Assembly: GCF_000208865.1 (NCBI RefSeq)
Contig: NC_018390.1
Span: 3,242,270-3,306,269, forward strand
Reading direction: 5' to 3'
Length of the DNA stretch: 64,000 nucleotides
Source: Neospora caninum Liverpool
Taxonomy: Eukaryota > Apicomplexa > Conoidasida > Eucoccidiorida > Sarcocystidae
In this document: positions 35,501-46,236 of the stretch, in pieces
How positions within the stretch are numbered: position 1 is the first letter of the stretch
How the letters are laid out: every line of letters begins with the position of its first letter
Made by a program: the position numbers and the translations under genes
The notes under the pieces: generated by a model
What the model was told of the DNA's origin: nothing
Database searches by the model: none
What the model saw: only the letters and a program-made list of their open reading frames with translations

Positions 35501-37060
35501 ACATATACTGTGTCCAGATGCGATACTGTTCTAACTGCATCGGGCCGCGTTCGTCAACTCTGTAAGAGGCACAACATTTGCGGTAACTGCTGGCCTTTGC
35601 GGCATTCGCAACAGGCGCTGTTGCACGAGTCTTCTTCGCGGATGGAACGGCGGCCCCTAGGCCTCTACGTGCTTCCTGTTGGACCGGACCTGCATCTTCA
35701 CCTTAACGAAGGTGCGTTCGACACTGTCATTCCTTTCACAAGGGAAGAAACCTTTTCAAGTAGACGCGTCTTGTACCGACAGCGCGGCACTCTCTATCCA
35801 GACACAATTCTGCAGCAGGAGAAGCCAGTCAGTATTTATTCGAGGAATGAAGAGAGGCGACACCAGAGCCGAGGCCGAAAGGGCATGGATTTGTTTTCCG
35901 CTGACAACCGCCATGGCAGCAGAATGTTGCACATGCTGCCGTCGTTAGAGCCGCTTCCCTTCTGTCTACCTGATTCGTTTTCTGAACCAGACGTTGGGGC
36001 AATCCGCAGTAAGAATGCTGCCGAAAGCGTGTGGTGCCGCTGGAGCACTCGAAATGGGTAACTAGACCGGTTGTCCTACAGCCCCCTCTGTGAAATCCAA
36101 GTGAAAGTTCTGCTCTAAAAAGCATCGGTCCGGCATGTCCGCGCCCGAATGAGATCGCAGTCGCCGGAAGTCAGAGTGTCTTCTCGAGATTGCTCTCCTG
36201 TTTGTGTTGGTAGCGCTCACGAGAAGACACAAGCTAAATCGAAACCTAGCGTCAGGGAAACAGCAGATTGGAGGCTGTACGTTTCTTTAGACCAACCCCC
36301 GTCGGAGCGGGGGAAATGCTAACTCTCAATGGCAACAAGGAGCTGGGACGCTACCGAATTTTTTATCCGAGTATCGACATGTGTAGGAGCAAACAGATGT
36401 AATTCATCCTTGTTCGGTCGTTTGTGTACCTACTTGACTCCTCAGTTTTCTTGAGTGTGAAAGATACACCACCAGACAGCCCACACCAGCAGGGTCATTC
36501 CTCGGCGCTTCTCAAAGCGTCTAGAATTCCAACGTTTCACTATACCTGCTAGGTATGGCCCTTTTTAAGTGTGCTTAACTGTGCGTGAAAAGACTGAATG
36601 TGAACCACGCATCAGTTATCTACTGCAAAATACTACGCGCAGCCATATATAAATATATATATATATATATGTATATGGAAGGAGCAACCCTATTTCGGAA
36701 ATGCTCAGGGATGCATCCCGAGTCGTCCACGCTCGTACGCTCGTTTGCGTCTGCACTCTTTGAGCAAGTAGGGGCGTGTCCGCTCGAAGCCCAGACTCCC
36801 AAATTGGTCGGGTGTACTGGTGCCACTGAATTTTCGCTTTTGGTAGAAGGGCTGTCTCTTCAGTATAGGGGCCTTGAGACTGAGATTTCCCCTTGAAGAA
36901 GGGAGTCGAGTGGTTGCCTCTCTCATACTCGCTGTCTCGGAGCTGACGAAAGCGCGATACGCCTAAAAGGGTAACCTTTCAGTTAGCGTTTTGAAGGAAA
37001 GAAGCAGGTATTTTGAGAAGGATTACGGCGCATGCAGGTCTCTTCGGTTCGGCAACGCGT
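32545..37060. other. 4.5 kb spacer between the PPKL 5' end and the AP2 gene 3' end
   Basis: The first part (32.55-33.8 kb) is pyrimidine-rich on the minus strand, as a PPKL leader and promoter would be, and has a perfect GTGTACGTACAC at 33155. From about 35.4 to 37.0 kb the composition becomes more balanced. A plus-strand frame of 208 codons (35435-36061) is open there; it starts with TTG and has no recognisable domain, and its first ATG comes about 70 codons in. A (TA)n tract lies at 36645-36677. No gene is supported. Confidence 0.5.
33155..33166. promoter_or_regulatory. perfect GTGTACGTACAC palindrome
   Basis: Exact palindrome 611 bp upstream of the PPKL ATG at 32544. Confidence 0.45.
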
Positions 37061-38350
37061 TCACTTGAAGGGCGGCCGCCCCGATTTTTTTCGGTTTCGC
37101 TGCATGCAGAAGATGTAGTTTTCGCGTAATTTCTGTCTGCGGACGGCGACGGCAGCCTGGTAGGCGGCATCAAACCCCATTTCCATGGTGGGGAAGGCCT
37201 TGAACCTTCTAAGTCCGTGCTCGTTCCACGTCGCTACCCACAGCTTCTCCTCAGTATCAAAATAGACACCTCGGACACCACTGCGCGTGACGTCCGGTTT
37301 CGCGAGTTTGTCCAACTGACCTTGACGTTTCAACTGCTTCAAAAGGACGACGGCCTTCGCGCGGGCTCTCTCCCACGTTCCGCTGCCGCGGCCTATGCCC
37401 AGGCCGTCCGGCAACCCTTCTTTTCCCCGACCTCCCTTCCTGCCTCGACACGAGAACGGGCGGAACACCTGCACACCGCTCGCGTACCACATGCACATGA
37501 ACCGCCGGAAACGCTGATCGTAAACCAGATTCGGACGGGAATTCTGGTACAGCGGAACGCGCGTGCGCCGCGCCTTCTCCGGCCAGAAGAATTCTTGCCG
37601 GCGACCGAATCCTGACTGAATAACCCTGCCGGGATCACGCCGGGGCTTCCGGCGCTTTAGCCCCCCAGCCCGACCTCCAAACATGCGCGTATGCGCGAGA
37701 CTCCACGGCTCGCGTGGACGCAAACACGCGTTCGTATGGCTGGCACCGAGACAGGAGGCTGCTGAGGCGGCGGGTGCGACGCCGCACCCGCCCACCCTCG
37801 GCACTCGCCCAGGCAAGGCCGGATGCCTCAGAAAGACAGAGTCGGCCTCCCACGCCCGCGGTGCGGAGTAGACGCAAGTGTCGCCGACATGGTGCAGAGA
37901 CAGCGGGGCTTTCTGAGAAAAACTGCTTCCGGCGCTGTCCAGAAACCCAGCTGACCGACGAGGAAAAGACCTCGCGAGGCCGGTACGCGACACCAGGCTC
38001 GGACACCTTTCCTCGTGTCGCCGGTTAGATGCCGCGCTGCAGACGGGCGCTCTGAAGAAAGCGTTCAGGGAGCCTCCTGTCCGCTTTTGAGGAGATGCAA
38101 CTGCTGGCGAAAGGGGCGAAGGGGAGAAGGTGGGAGAGTCTGCTGCGTCTGGGCATTCCTTGCGTTGCCGCAACTTTGAAGGCGCGAGACGAGCGTGAAA
38201 AGGTGTCCGGAAAGTCGCCGTCGGCACTCTGCCATGCAGAGCAAGAAACGACGTGCTCGACGTGGATGTCTCACCCCGAGAACCAAAAAACTTAAGCCCG
38301 GGCGGCGAACCGGCCGCCCCGCGGAGGAAAAGCAGACCTGTCCGATCCAT
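37061..38350 (-). CDS. AP2-domain protein with a presequence-like N-terminus
   Basis: A single uninterrupted frame from ATG 38350 encodes 429 aa. Residues about 357-406 form a plant-like AP2 domain (GVRGVYFDTEEKLWVATW, then RRFKAF, then GFDAAYQAAV), followed by a basic tail ending GRPPFK. Residues about 272-344 look like a degenerate second AP2 fold (NLVYDQRFRRFMCMWY, GVQVFRPFS, ARAKAVVLLKQL) with a Gly-rich insert. The N-terminal 60 residues are rich in Arg, Ser and Thr with few acids, as in a mitochondrial presequence. Two roles are possible: an ApiAP2 DNA-binding factor, or an organellar RNA/ribosome-associated protein of AP2 fold. I recall AP2-fold proteins being reported in coccidian mitoribosomes, not verified here. 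The frame continues upstream to 38524 without an ATG. Confidence 0.82.
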   Translation of the reverse strand: MDRTGLLFLRGAAGSPPGLKFFGSRGETSTSSTSFLALHGRVPTATFRTPFHARLAPSKLRQRKECPDAADSPTFSPSPLSPAVASPQKRTGGSLNAFFRAPVCSAASNRRHEERCPSLVSRTGLARSFPRRSAGFLDSAGSSFSQKAPLSLHHVGDTCVYSAPRAWEADSVFLRHPALPGRVPRVGGCGVAPAASAASCLGASHTNACLRPREPWSLAHTRMFGGRAGGLKRRKPRRDPGRVIQSGFGRRQEFFWPEKARRTRVPLYQNSRPNLVYDQRFRRFMCMWYASGVQVFRPFSCRGRKGGRGKEGLPDGLGIGRGSGTWERARAKAVVLLKQLKRQGQLDKLAKPDVTRSGVRGVYFDTEEKLWVATWNEHGLRRFKAFPTMEMGFDAAYQAAVAVRRQKLRENYIFCMQRNRKKSGRPPFK

Positions 38351-41023
38351 ATAGGGGAACACACCGAGGGGAAACGGCGAGAGAGAACGAGACACTTGAC
38401 TCCCAACGCCACTCACGAAGGAAACAGCCGTATGAAAGTGGAGGTGGACACCGGAGTGTTTAAAGTCCAGACGGAACAGTCGAGCGCCCCGCGCGAAGCG
38501 AGCGTCGCAGCCGCCCCGACACACACGCGCAACACGCCGCCAGAGCCGCGCTCTTAGGACTGGTCAACGGAGCAAGACATCGCTGACCCTTTCTCAGACG
38601 AAAGTCAAAGTTTTTTCTCTTTTGGGACACCCATTTCGACAGAATCGGGACGCGTGTTTCGAGTGACGGACATTCGAACGCTGGTATCGACCGCCCCAGA
38701 ACGTTTGCCCAACACGGACGCGCGGGATGTGTTTGCATGCTCTGGCGGTGAGTTTCGAACGAGACACGAACAAGACGGTCCGGAATTTCAGCGTGGTAAA
38801 CGCTGATAAAAAACGTGTTCACGATTTTCAGAAGAGACTTGAATGAAGGATGGCACAAACCACTGTGGCGGGGCAGATGGTCCCGTCCGCCGCATGCATC
38901 AAAAAATTTCTACCCCAAAACGCACATCTGAGTTCGAATACGCGTGGACGAGTCGCCGCTTTTCTTACCCTTCGCCACCCCGCCGCAGTGACGGTTTGTG
39001 TCGACTCAAGCGTGTTCAAAAGCAGCCGACAAGTCGATGTCAACAAGTGTGGTTTCACGACTCAGGCATTTTTACGCTGCAAAATGCCTTCGAGACGCCA
39101 ACGAGAGTCTAGGAATCTGCAGACCGTGGAACCGGTCGCGGTTCGTGGAAACCCGAAGAGCACGCGAGCGTTGAAAGCGTGTAGATATATATGCATATAA
39201 ATACTATATATATACTTATATATATTTATATGGAGAATAGATAGAGACAACAAGCACATGCACAGCAACATGTTCCAGAGGCTGTCCTGCCGTGTGACCG
39301 TGCGTGCGTCCGTGGCCATGAGCGGGTTTTGCCGGTGTATTCTTACTCGCTTCTTGCGTATACGGAAAAACCGCATGAATCAGATAATGTAGACGAATGA
39401 CTAGGCAAGGAGCTCAAATTTTTTCCATGCATGCCGGTGCCGCTTGGGGGCGTCCAGCTGGGTGAAGCAGAAAGTGTCCTACACAGAACGCAGCCCGTGG
39501 TAGAGGAGCATATAGACACGCATTTGTGACGAATCGCTGATCCTAACCTCGTAGGTCACAGCCAGATTCCAGCAGAAGCGCACTTCAAATTCCGTCTCCG
39601 ACTGGCGGTGCACCAGCAATGAAAATCAACACAGCGATTCCCACCGTGTGAATCCTGTAAGCGACGCCTTTCCTGTCTATTAACAACGTACCCCCGCACA
39701 GTCGGTCTCGCGTTCGAAGATAATAGGGCTCTCTCGAGAGGCAAACTGTCCATCTAATCTCGCTTCTTTTCTACAGCCTGCCGTGCTACAAAGTTTCAGA
39801 GAGTATCCGTTATCGCGATCTACCAGGAAGGTGTCGGCGTGGAAAAAGGCCCGTTCAAACTCCAGCGGCGCCGGACTTGGAAAGATAGCCTCAAAATGTC
39901 ATTAGCACATGCTACACACATATCTTCAGAAAGCTTTCCTCTTTTGGAATCAGTAAGCCTTTGGGGCCAAGGTGGGGAGGCGCTCTAGGGAGGTGACGGC
40001 GGAGGAAACGCATCGAGAGAACCACCGCTCGAGCCCAGGCTCGCAGCTGAAAACTGACTCCTCGGAACGGTTGCAAGAAAATGGATGCGCCAAAAGTCGA
40101 AGAACACCCAGCCTTTCATCCATCACACAGAACCGTGCTTCTGTCTCCGAGGAAATTTCAGGAACTGCGACGGTGCATATTTTACCGAACGAACGATAGC
40201 CTCACTGTCGCATGCTGAGGCATCTGAATCCACCATCCGAAACGAGATCGACTACTGGTTTAGATCTTGAATGCGTGTACGAGGATAGACTGGCCTCTCA
40301 GTCGTTACCGTTCGGATGCGTGTTGTCTAACGTGAACATAGGAGCATCGTACCAGCTGGATAGCCACGGAGTCCATCATACATGCGACAGAGAATTCACT
40401 TGCACTTACAATGCCCATTGAGAGTTTGGGGGCTTTTGAGATTCTATGCTGAAATTCAGTTTTTCCGGTTTTGGCAGCCGTACTGGCCGACTTGTGGAGT
40501 TGCAGCCAGTGTAAGAAAGACGAACTCTGGTGAGGTCTTGTGGGAGAATCCGCTTTTGCTCGGATGAGCCATAAGAGCCAGTGTAGTAGTTGTCATGTCC
40601 CAACGATGCGCATGCGAGTACTCGAGCTGTTCCTGTATTCAACTCAAGAGAAACGCTATCGGCGACAGTTTGCTCTGCACAAACCGTTAAGCCTAAACCC
40701 GTGATGGCATGGATGCACACGGGAAAAAACGTTAGGTCGGGGATGTTTGAAGCAGACAAGAATCGAATTTTGATTCACGCTCAACACAAACGGCAAACAC
40801 CCGACCAACTGCGCTCAGGAGCTTCAGCTCTACCCCCTTGATTAACGAAAAGGCTGTGTTTTCTGTGCAAAGCAGACACGTTCCCTTTCTCCTCCCGAGA
40901 CTCACTCCTCCAATACGACGCGTGCCAAGACGCAATCGAGTCATAAAAAAAAGCTATCGGATACACTATATATATACCACATATATATACATATATATAT
41001 ATATATATTTTCTCACGAATATT
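38351..41023. other. 2.7 kb spacer between the AP2 gene 5' end and the SPT2 gene 3' end
   Basis: Nothing coding is recognised. (TA)n tracts lie at 39184-39232 and 40963-41008. Composition at 39-41 kb is near balanced, unlike the coding DNA around it, and frames are short. Confidence 0.55.
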
Positions 41024-43588
41024 CTATCGATAGTCATCTCTTCTGATTTTTTTGAGTCGGCGTTCTTCCCGAGCTTCATCGAGGATCTTTTGGTATTCTT
41101 CAGCGTCCTCCTGAGCAGCGACCTGACCGCTGTAACGCTCCTCCTGAAGCTGCTGATGGAAGCCGCTCTCAGCGCATTCTCCCTCGAAGCGGCCTGCGAA
41201 GTGGCGCGGATCATAGCCAGTCACTCTCCGCATTTCCGCTTGCCAGTCTCTGTCTGCTCCGTCTCCGAGATCCTCGTCGTCGACAATAAAATCGTCCATG
41301 TCGTCGTCGTCTTCCTCTTGACTTGGCACGCTCCTCCAGGTAGGGTGTCTCCCCTGGGAACGCGAGGGGAGGCGATTCAGGAAACCGGTAACAGGCGGAA
41401 GAGACGTGCATGCGCCCGCGCCCTTCTCCATCTCGTCTTCACTCTCACCGTCCTCCCCGTGGCTCTCGTCTTCCCGCATTCCCACGCGCTTCTTCGCGCG
41501 CCACGGGGAACGAACCGCGGCTGACCCCCCAGGCTTTGCTCGAAACCCCAGCGCATTCTCTTCGACACGACTAGCTTTGTGGGAGCCCACAGCAGAGGCA
41601 GCGGAAATGAAGGGGCGAGTTCCCGCGCCCGCGACAGTTCGACATAAAGCCGCGCCAGAAGTTCCCACTGCGGGTGTACAGACACTCCGATCAGGCTGAG
41701 GGACGCCACAGATATACTTTTTGGGGGGAAGAGCCGACTGCGAGGTGCCGTGGAGATCTGGGACAACAAACCGAGGCCGGGGCTTTCCTGCAGAGACTGC
41801 TGTCTTTGAACCTGTCGAACCAGAGGAGACAGAACCCTTGCTTCCACTCTGGAGCGTCGGAGCCCAGAAAGCTCTCGGGCGAGAGGTCGACGCCCCCAGG
41901 CGAGCAGCTTGCGTGGTAACCGAGAGGCCAGGCGACGTGGGAAGCGACGCAAAACCGTTGCAGTTGTGCGAAATCTTCGCTTTCGGCACTCCGGAACAGC
42001 CCGACGCCGAGCTTGGCGTCGGAACTTGGACAGCGTTCGGAGGAAACGCGGGATCCCGTCCAGAGCACGTCCCTTGGCCTTTGTCCCGGCTCGACGACAC
42101 GACGGAGTATCTGCTGGAGCCGGGAACACTGCTGAGGCCGACGCGCCCCTCGAGGGGACTTTGACGCGGTAGAGCCGGTTTTGTTTGTCTTTGCTCGCCA
42201 GGTGCGTCGGGGAAACGGCCGGAAGATCCTGGGGATCGGCTTCGCTTCTCTCGAGCGCCTCTGGAAGGTCGAGTCTCGTCGCTTTCGCCTGAGGTGTAAC
42301 GGCACATTCTGAGGTGCGAAGAGCGGGTGTTCAGAGTCTCGGATGCGGAGCAACTGCGATCGACCGGACCCAGCCCCCGAGCAGGAGACACGCGTGGCCG
42401 AGACGGTCGCTCCGCCTTGCTCGACGGAACAGCTTGGTTGACAGAGAGAGAACGTTCTGTCCCTTCGAGCGCGTGCGCTTCACTTCCGCTCCCGCTGGCG
42501 CCATGGCAGGCTGAGGCCGACGTGGGCGGGCCAGGGGACGAGGCGGAGGCGGGCGACGATCGGGCGAGAGATGCCTCTTCGTTGGTTCGACTGGCCTTCT
42601 TCGGGAGGTACACGAGGGACGAAATCCCGCCCCATTTCTCCACGATCACTTTCCCGTTGACCCATCTCTTTACCGGTTTGCTGATCCCGTTGATACCGGT
42701 CCCAACGGACTCGGCGTCTTCTCCCGCCTCCGACGGCGTGGCGTTCCCAGGTTTGCATGCACTTTTCGCAAAGGTCTTGGTCACCAGCACTCCGTGTCTC
42801 TGGGCTTTCCGCCGGCTCTCCTCAAAGCTCATCGCCCCAGGGACTGGTCGACTCCCCGCGTATGCTTTGTCGCGGACCCCTCGGAGAGAAGAGCTGGCTT
42901 TCCGAGCTCCCGCGCAACTCGCGCCTCGCGGTCTCCTTGCCAGGCCGCCGTCCCCGCGCCGTCTTCTCTCGCGGGCCACCCGCTCTTCTTCCTGCCTCCG
43001 TGACTCGCGTTCCCGCTCGCGAAGGCGCGTCAGCTGAGCCCCTCGCTCTCGCAGCTGTATAGACAGCTGCTGGCTAGCTGTGAGAGGCCCCGCCGGAGCC
43101 GGTTCCGCGGCGGGGCGTTTCTCTTCAGCAGCCGGCGCGTCGCTCGCTCTCGGACGGTCTCCAGACGCAGGCGCACTCCTCGGCGCCTCTCCGAAACGGT
43201 CGCGAATGAGAGCTCGGAGGACTTCCTCTGGAGGACGAACCGTCCCTGGGTTTTCTGTCAGAGCGGTGAACTGAGCGGCCGCTTTGTTGACTTCGGGGCC
43301 CGACAGCAATTCGCGGTTGGCCCGCCTCAAGAACAGTACCAACTCTCGTTTTCGGTCAGCGCGCCACGTCTCAAGAACCTCCTCCTCCACTGCCTTCTCT
43401 TTCCTTCGCTTCTCCTCGGCCGCATCTCTCCGCCTGGCTTCCTCCCTCTTCTGCTTCTCTGTCGAGACGTCCACGCGCGGGAAAAACGTGTCCCGGTTGC
43501 TCCGTAACCGGGACTCCAGAGGAGACGTGACCGGCTTACCTGCGAGGAAGTTCGGCTCCGGCAGTAACAGCTCGTCCAGTCTGTCCAT
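41024..43588 (-). CDS. SPT2-family chromatin protein (histone chaperone-like)
   Basis: One uninterrupted 854-codon frame from ATG 43588. The diagnostic part is the C-terminus: an acidic stretch (EEDDDDMDDFIVDDEDLG), then residues 792-854 beginning YDPRHFAGRF. This part holds ESGFHQQLQEERYSG and AQEDAEEYQKILDEAREE and ends in basic KKIRRDDYR, matching the C-terminal SPT2 module of yeast Spt2 and human SPTY2D1. The N-terminal quarter is highly charged and helical (EKQKREEARRRDAAEEKRRK, later RLREREREESRR-like runs); the middle is Ser/Pro/Gly-rich and probably disordered. In other eukaryotes SPT2 binds H3-H4 and acts during transcription elongation. A frame this long without an intron is unusual beside its multi-exon neighbours. 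Confidence 0.85.
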   Translation of the reverse strand: MDRLDELLLPEPNFLAGKPVTSPLESRLRSNRDTFFPRVDVSTEKQKREEARRRDAAEEKRRKEKAVEEEVLETWRADRKRELVLFLRRANRELLSGPEVNKAAAQFTALTENPGTVRPPEEVLRALIRDRFGEAPRSAPASGDRPRASDAPAAEEKRPAAEPAPAGPLTASQQLSIQLRERGAQLTRLRERERESRRQEEERVARERRRRGDGGLARRPRGASCAGARKASSSLRGVRDKAYAGSRPVPGAMSFEESRRKAQRHGVLVTKTFAKSACKPGNATPSEAGEDAESVGTGINGISKPVKRWVNGKVIVEKWGGISSLVYLPKKASRTNEEASLARSSPASASSPGPPTSASACHGASGSGSEAHALEGTERSLSVNQAVPSSKAERPSRPRVSPARGLGPVDRSCSASETLNTRSSHLRMCRYTSGESDETRPSRGAREKRSRSPGSSGRFPDAPGEQRQTKPALPRQSPLEGRVGLSSVPGSSRYSVVSSSRDKGQGTCSGRDPAFPPNAVQVPTPSSASGCSGVPKAKISHNCNGFASLPTSPGLSVTTQAARLGASTSRPRAFWAPTLQSGSKGSVSSGSTGSKTAVSAGKPRPRFVVPDLHGTSQSALPPKKYICGVPQPDRSVCTPAVGTSGAALCRTVAGAGTRPFISAASAVGSHKASRVEENALGFRAKPGGSAAVRSPWRAKKRVGMREDESHGEDGESEDEMEKGAGACTSLPPVTGFLNRLPSRSQGRHPTWRSVPSQEEDDDDMDDFIVDDEDLGDGADRDWQAEMRRVTGYDPRHFAGRFEGECAESGFHQQLQEERYSGQVAAQEDAEEYQKILDEAREERRLKKIRRDDYR

Positions 43589-43862
43589 CTCCTTTGCTTT
43601 TCGTTAGAACGCGCAGCAAAAAAAGAGGGAACCAAAGAGAGGCACGGATCGGACGCGGAGAGCGAACGAGACAAAGGAAGCAGTGGAGGGAGCGGGCGGC
43701 GGACGGGGGAAACTCGGTTCTTCTGAAAAAACCGAATTCCAACTGCAGCAGGTCACCGGCTACGGTGCCCGCCCACAGCTCCTGCCGCTTTTTGCTCTAG
43801 AACACGCCCGAAACACAACCCCTCCTTTTCCACACCCTCGCGCATCGCATCCGAAAGTAAGG

Positions 43863-43873
43863 ATGCATATATA

Positions 43874-43928
<55 letters not shown>

Positions 43929-43931
43929 ATG
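43863..43931. repeat. (TATATG)n microsatellite
   Basis: About six TATATG units flanked by TA runs, 270 bp upstream of the SPT2-family ATG. Confidence 0.9.
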
Positions 43932-44632
43932 ACAGCTACTTTGTGATTGTAGGTTTGAACAGCTACGAAACAAGGGTGACCCAGTTCACAAGTCGAAAAA
44001 CTGGGAGCGGACACACAAAGCCAAAAGAGACAGCCTGGGATGAGAAAACCGCTTTTGTTCGTCTTCTCAGCCCCCCTGCTGCGTTTCCTGGCGCAGACTC
44101 CCTCCGTTGTGTCCGTCTCGGGTTTAACCTGCAAAGTGGAATCGACACAAGTAGAGTGCCGGTGTGAGGCAATGAAGCAGGCAGACCTTGCGAAAAACGG
44201 ACAGCAGCCTCGATCTAGGTCGTCGCTACTGAACCAAAAAAAGAGATTTCACTCTGCATGCAAAAGGCGTCTCAGAGGCTCGCTCGAGGCGTCCAGAACC
44301 CGCAAAGAGCACCGTGCCAACATGTGACAGGAAACGCCCGCGTTTGCGGCCTCTTGACTTGTAGCTAGCTTGCACCACAAAAAGTCAGAAACGAAGAAAT
44401 TCGCGTGCGTGGAACTGCGAGGGAAACCAAGAATCCAGCAAAGACTCTGGTGCAAAGACGCACACAGACACGCGAGCGCCTTTTGGCGCGTAAAATCACG
44501 TGGCCGCTGGACTGGTCGTGAGAAGAGTCGGTTGGCGCACGACAAACGAACTACGCAAGGAAGAGCCTTCTCTTGTCCTCCCGCAGAGAGACTGAAAAAA
44601 CACCGGACGAAAGAAAAGGAAGCGAACTGAAA

Positions 44633-44829
44633 ATGCGAAAGAAAAAGAAAGTGTGCGCGTGGTCTTTGCCGGAGTTTCTCAGCGGGCTCCGACGCTACTG
44701 CGAACACTGCATGCCAAAAAGCGGAGAAGCGCTGGTTAAAGAACTTGCTAAAGTGCTTGTTGGAAGCCTTTTTTTCACACTTCTTCTACTACAGTGGCAA
44801 GTCGTGAAACCAGGGCCACTCTTTTCTGG
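44633..44829 (+). CDS. candidate first exon of a small one-helix membrane protein
   Basis: From ATG 44633 a frame runs 65 codons plus two bases to a strong donor (TCTGG|gtaagc). It has a basic start (MRKKKKVCAW), a Cys pair (YCEHC), an amphipathic stretch and a clear hydrophobic helix (VLVGSLFFTLLLLQW). If unspliced it stops a few bases later as a 66-aa protein. Possible acceptors at about 44947 (aaaatag|AC) or 45076 (cttcgcag|CT) would each add only about 12-15 residues. The family is not recognised. Support: divergence from the SPT2 gene, hydrophobic helix and donor. Against: short, no homology known to me. Confidence 0.28.
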
Positions 44830-46093
44830 GTAAGCCGAGCGATGTCGCTGTGAGATGAACATCGACGTACCAAGCCCGTGTCGATTCAAGCTCTTTTATC
44901 TGCATGCTCGACGAATACTGTTTTTTCTTTTCCACGGACGAAAATAGACATCCCAGCAACGCATCTGCACTTCTATACATATAATCACGACCACGCGAGA
45001 ATGGTACGCGTGTGTAGTGTCTTTCGTGAAAGAAGTGACTCCACCGAGACGAACACCGTCTCGAGTCCCTTCGCAGCTCCTGGCTGACATCCCAACTTTT
45101 GGCCACCGCGGCGACTTCGTGAAGCGGATGCTCCTTCCGGCATCGGAAGAGTCAAGAATCAGCGAGTGGTTTGGCGCCTCTCGCCTCAATCTGTTTTGTT
45201 CAGACACCAGAAGAGAACCAGGCGGACGGGCACACGCAGTCCGGGGGGTTCAATGACTCTTTGCGCGGCGCGTTGCCACGGCCAACGGCGACCTTTGAGA
45301 CTCAAATTATGTGGGCACAAACAACTCGAACCGAGCTGGAGTCTCCTGACACGGTGCAAACAACTGAAGAACACTGGATCTCAGCCGGATTCCTAACACG
45401 AGGCTAAAACCTGCGCAGCAGTGGCCCGTTCGAGTGAAGCGAAAGGTTGTGCCTTTCATGTGGAGACAGTCGGACGCACAGCACGATACTGAGAATCTCC
45501 CACCCCAATAAAAGCGACGCACACACCAGATGTTCTAAACAGTTGACACACACAGAGAAAAGGCTTTCTCCAGACTGAGAGGGACCTGAGCGACGCAGGC
45601 GGCAACGGCGCTCGGCCCCCCCTGTCGGGAAATGGACAAACACGACAAAACGAGTCTGGGAGCGACTCCCCCCCGGGTTGGGGATAAAGATGGTCTCTCG
45701 CGAGTTCTGGAGTTCTAACGACTCGCTCGCATCTGCATTGCCCCTCACCCCCCCTGCCACGGAAAACGCATATGCGCGTGAATTCGACGACACAGGTGAC
45801 CAAGGAGAAAGGGACAGGAAAAAGGTGCTAGGCGACGCCTCGCATTCTCTGCGCAAACCCGTCCCAGTTCGTTCTAAAAGATCCCAAAGGGAGAGGTCTG
45901 TTTTGCGCTCCCGTGTTTGTGGCCCACGTTCTTGACCGGGCTTTTCTTGCCGTGGAAAAAACCACGCCACAGGAAAGTCTTTCCTCGAGAACGGAGTGTG
46001 CCGTAGAGCCTCCTTTTCCCTTCCTCGCACTCACCCCGCGCATCCACACGCCTAAATGGACAAATGGACCTATATGTAGCACCCCGGCCAACC

Positions 46094-46105
46094 GTGTACG
46101 TACAC
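46094..46105. promoter_or_regulatory. perfect GTGTACGTACAC palindrome
   Basis: Located 130 bp 3' of the opine dehydrogenase stop. Confidence 0.35.
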
Positions 46106-46236
46106 GAGGGCACTTTAGGTCGTGCACGCCCCTCGTTGCGACTCGAGACTCTAGCTGTCTTTTTTCTCGTCGCTCTCCAGTGCCAAGGCCCAGCCGAAGC
46201 GCACACAGTGGTCCCCTGTTTCGCTGCCTAAGCTTG

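Larger units (their letters stand above)
43589..46236. other. 2.6 kb spacer between the SPT2 gene 5' end and the opine dehydrogenase 3' end
   Basis: Contains a (TATATG)n tract at 43863-43931, the small plus-strand candidate at 44633 and a perfect GTGTACGTACAC at 46094, close to the dehydrogenase stop. Otherwise only short frames. Confidence 0.5.

Noticed and set aside
35435..36061. 208-codon plus-strand frame
   Set aside because: It starts with TTG; from its first ATG only about 140 codons remain, and no motif or splice signal supports it. Possible but not supported.
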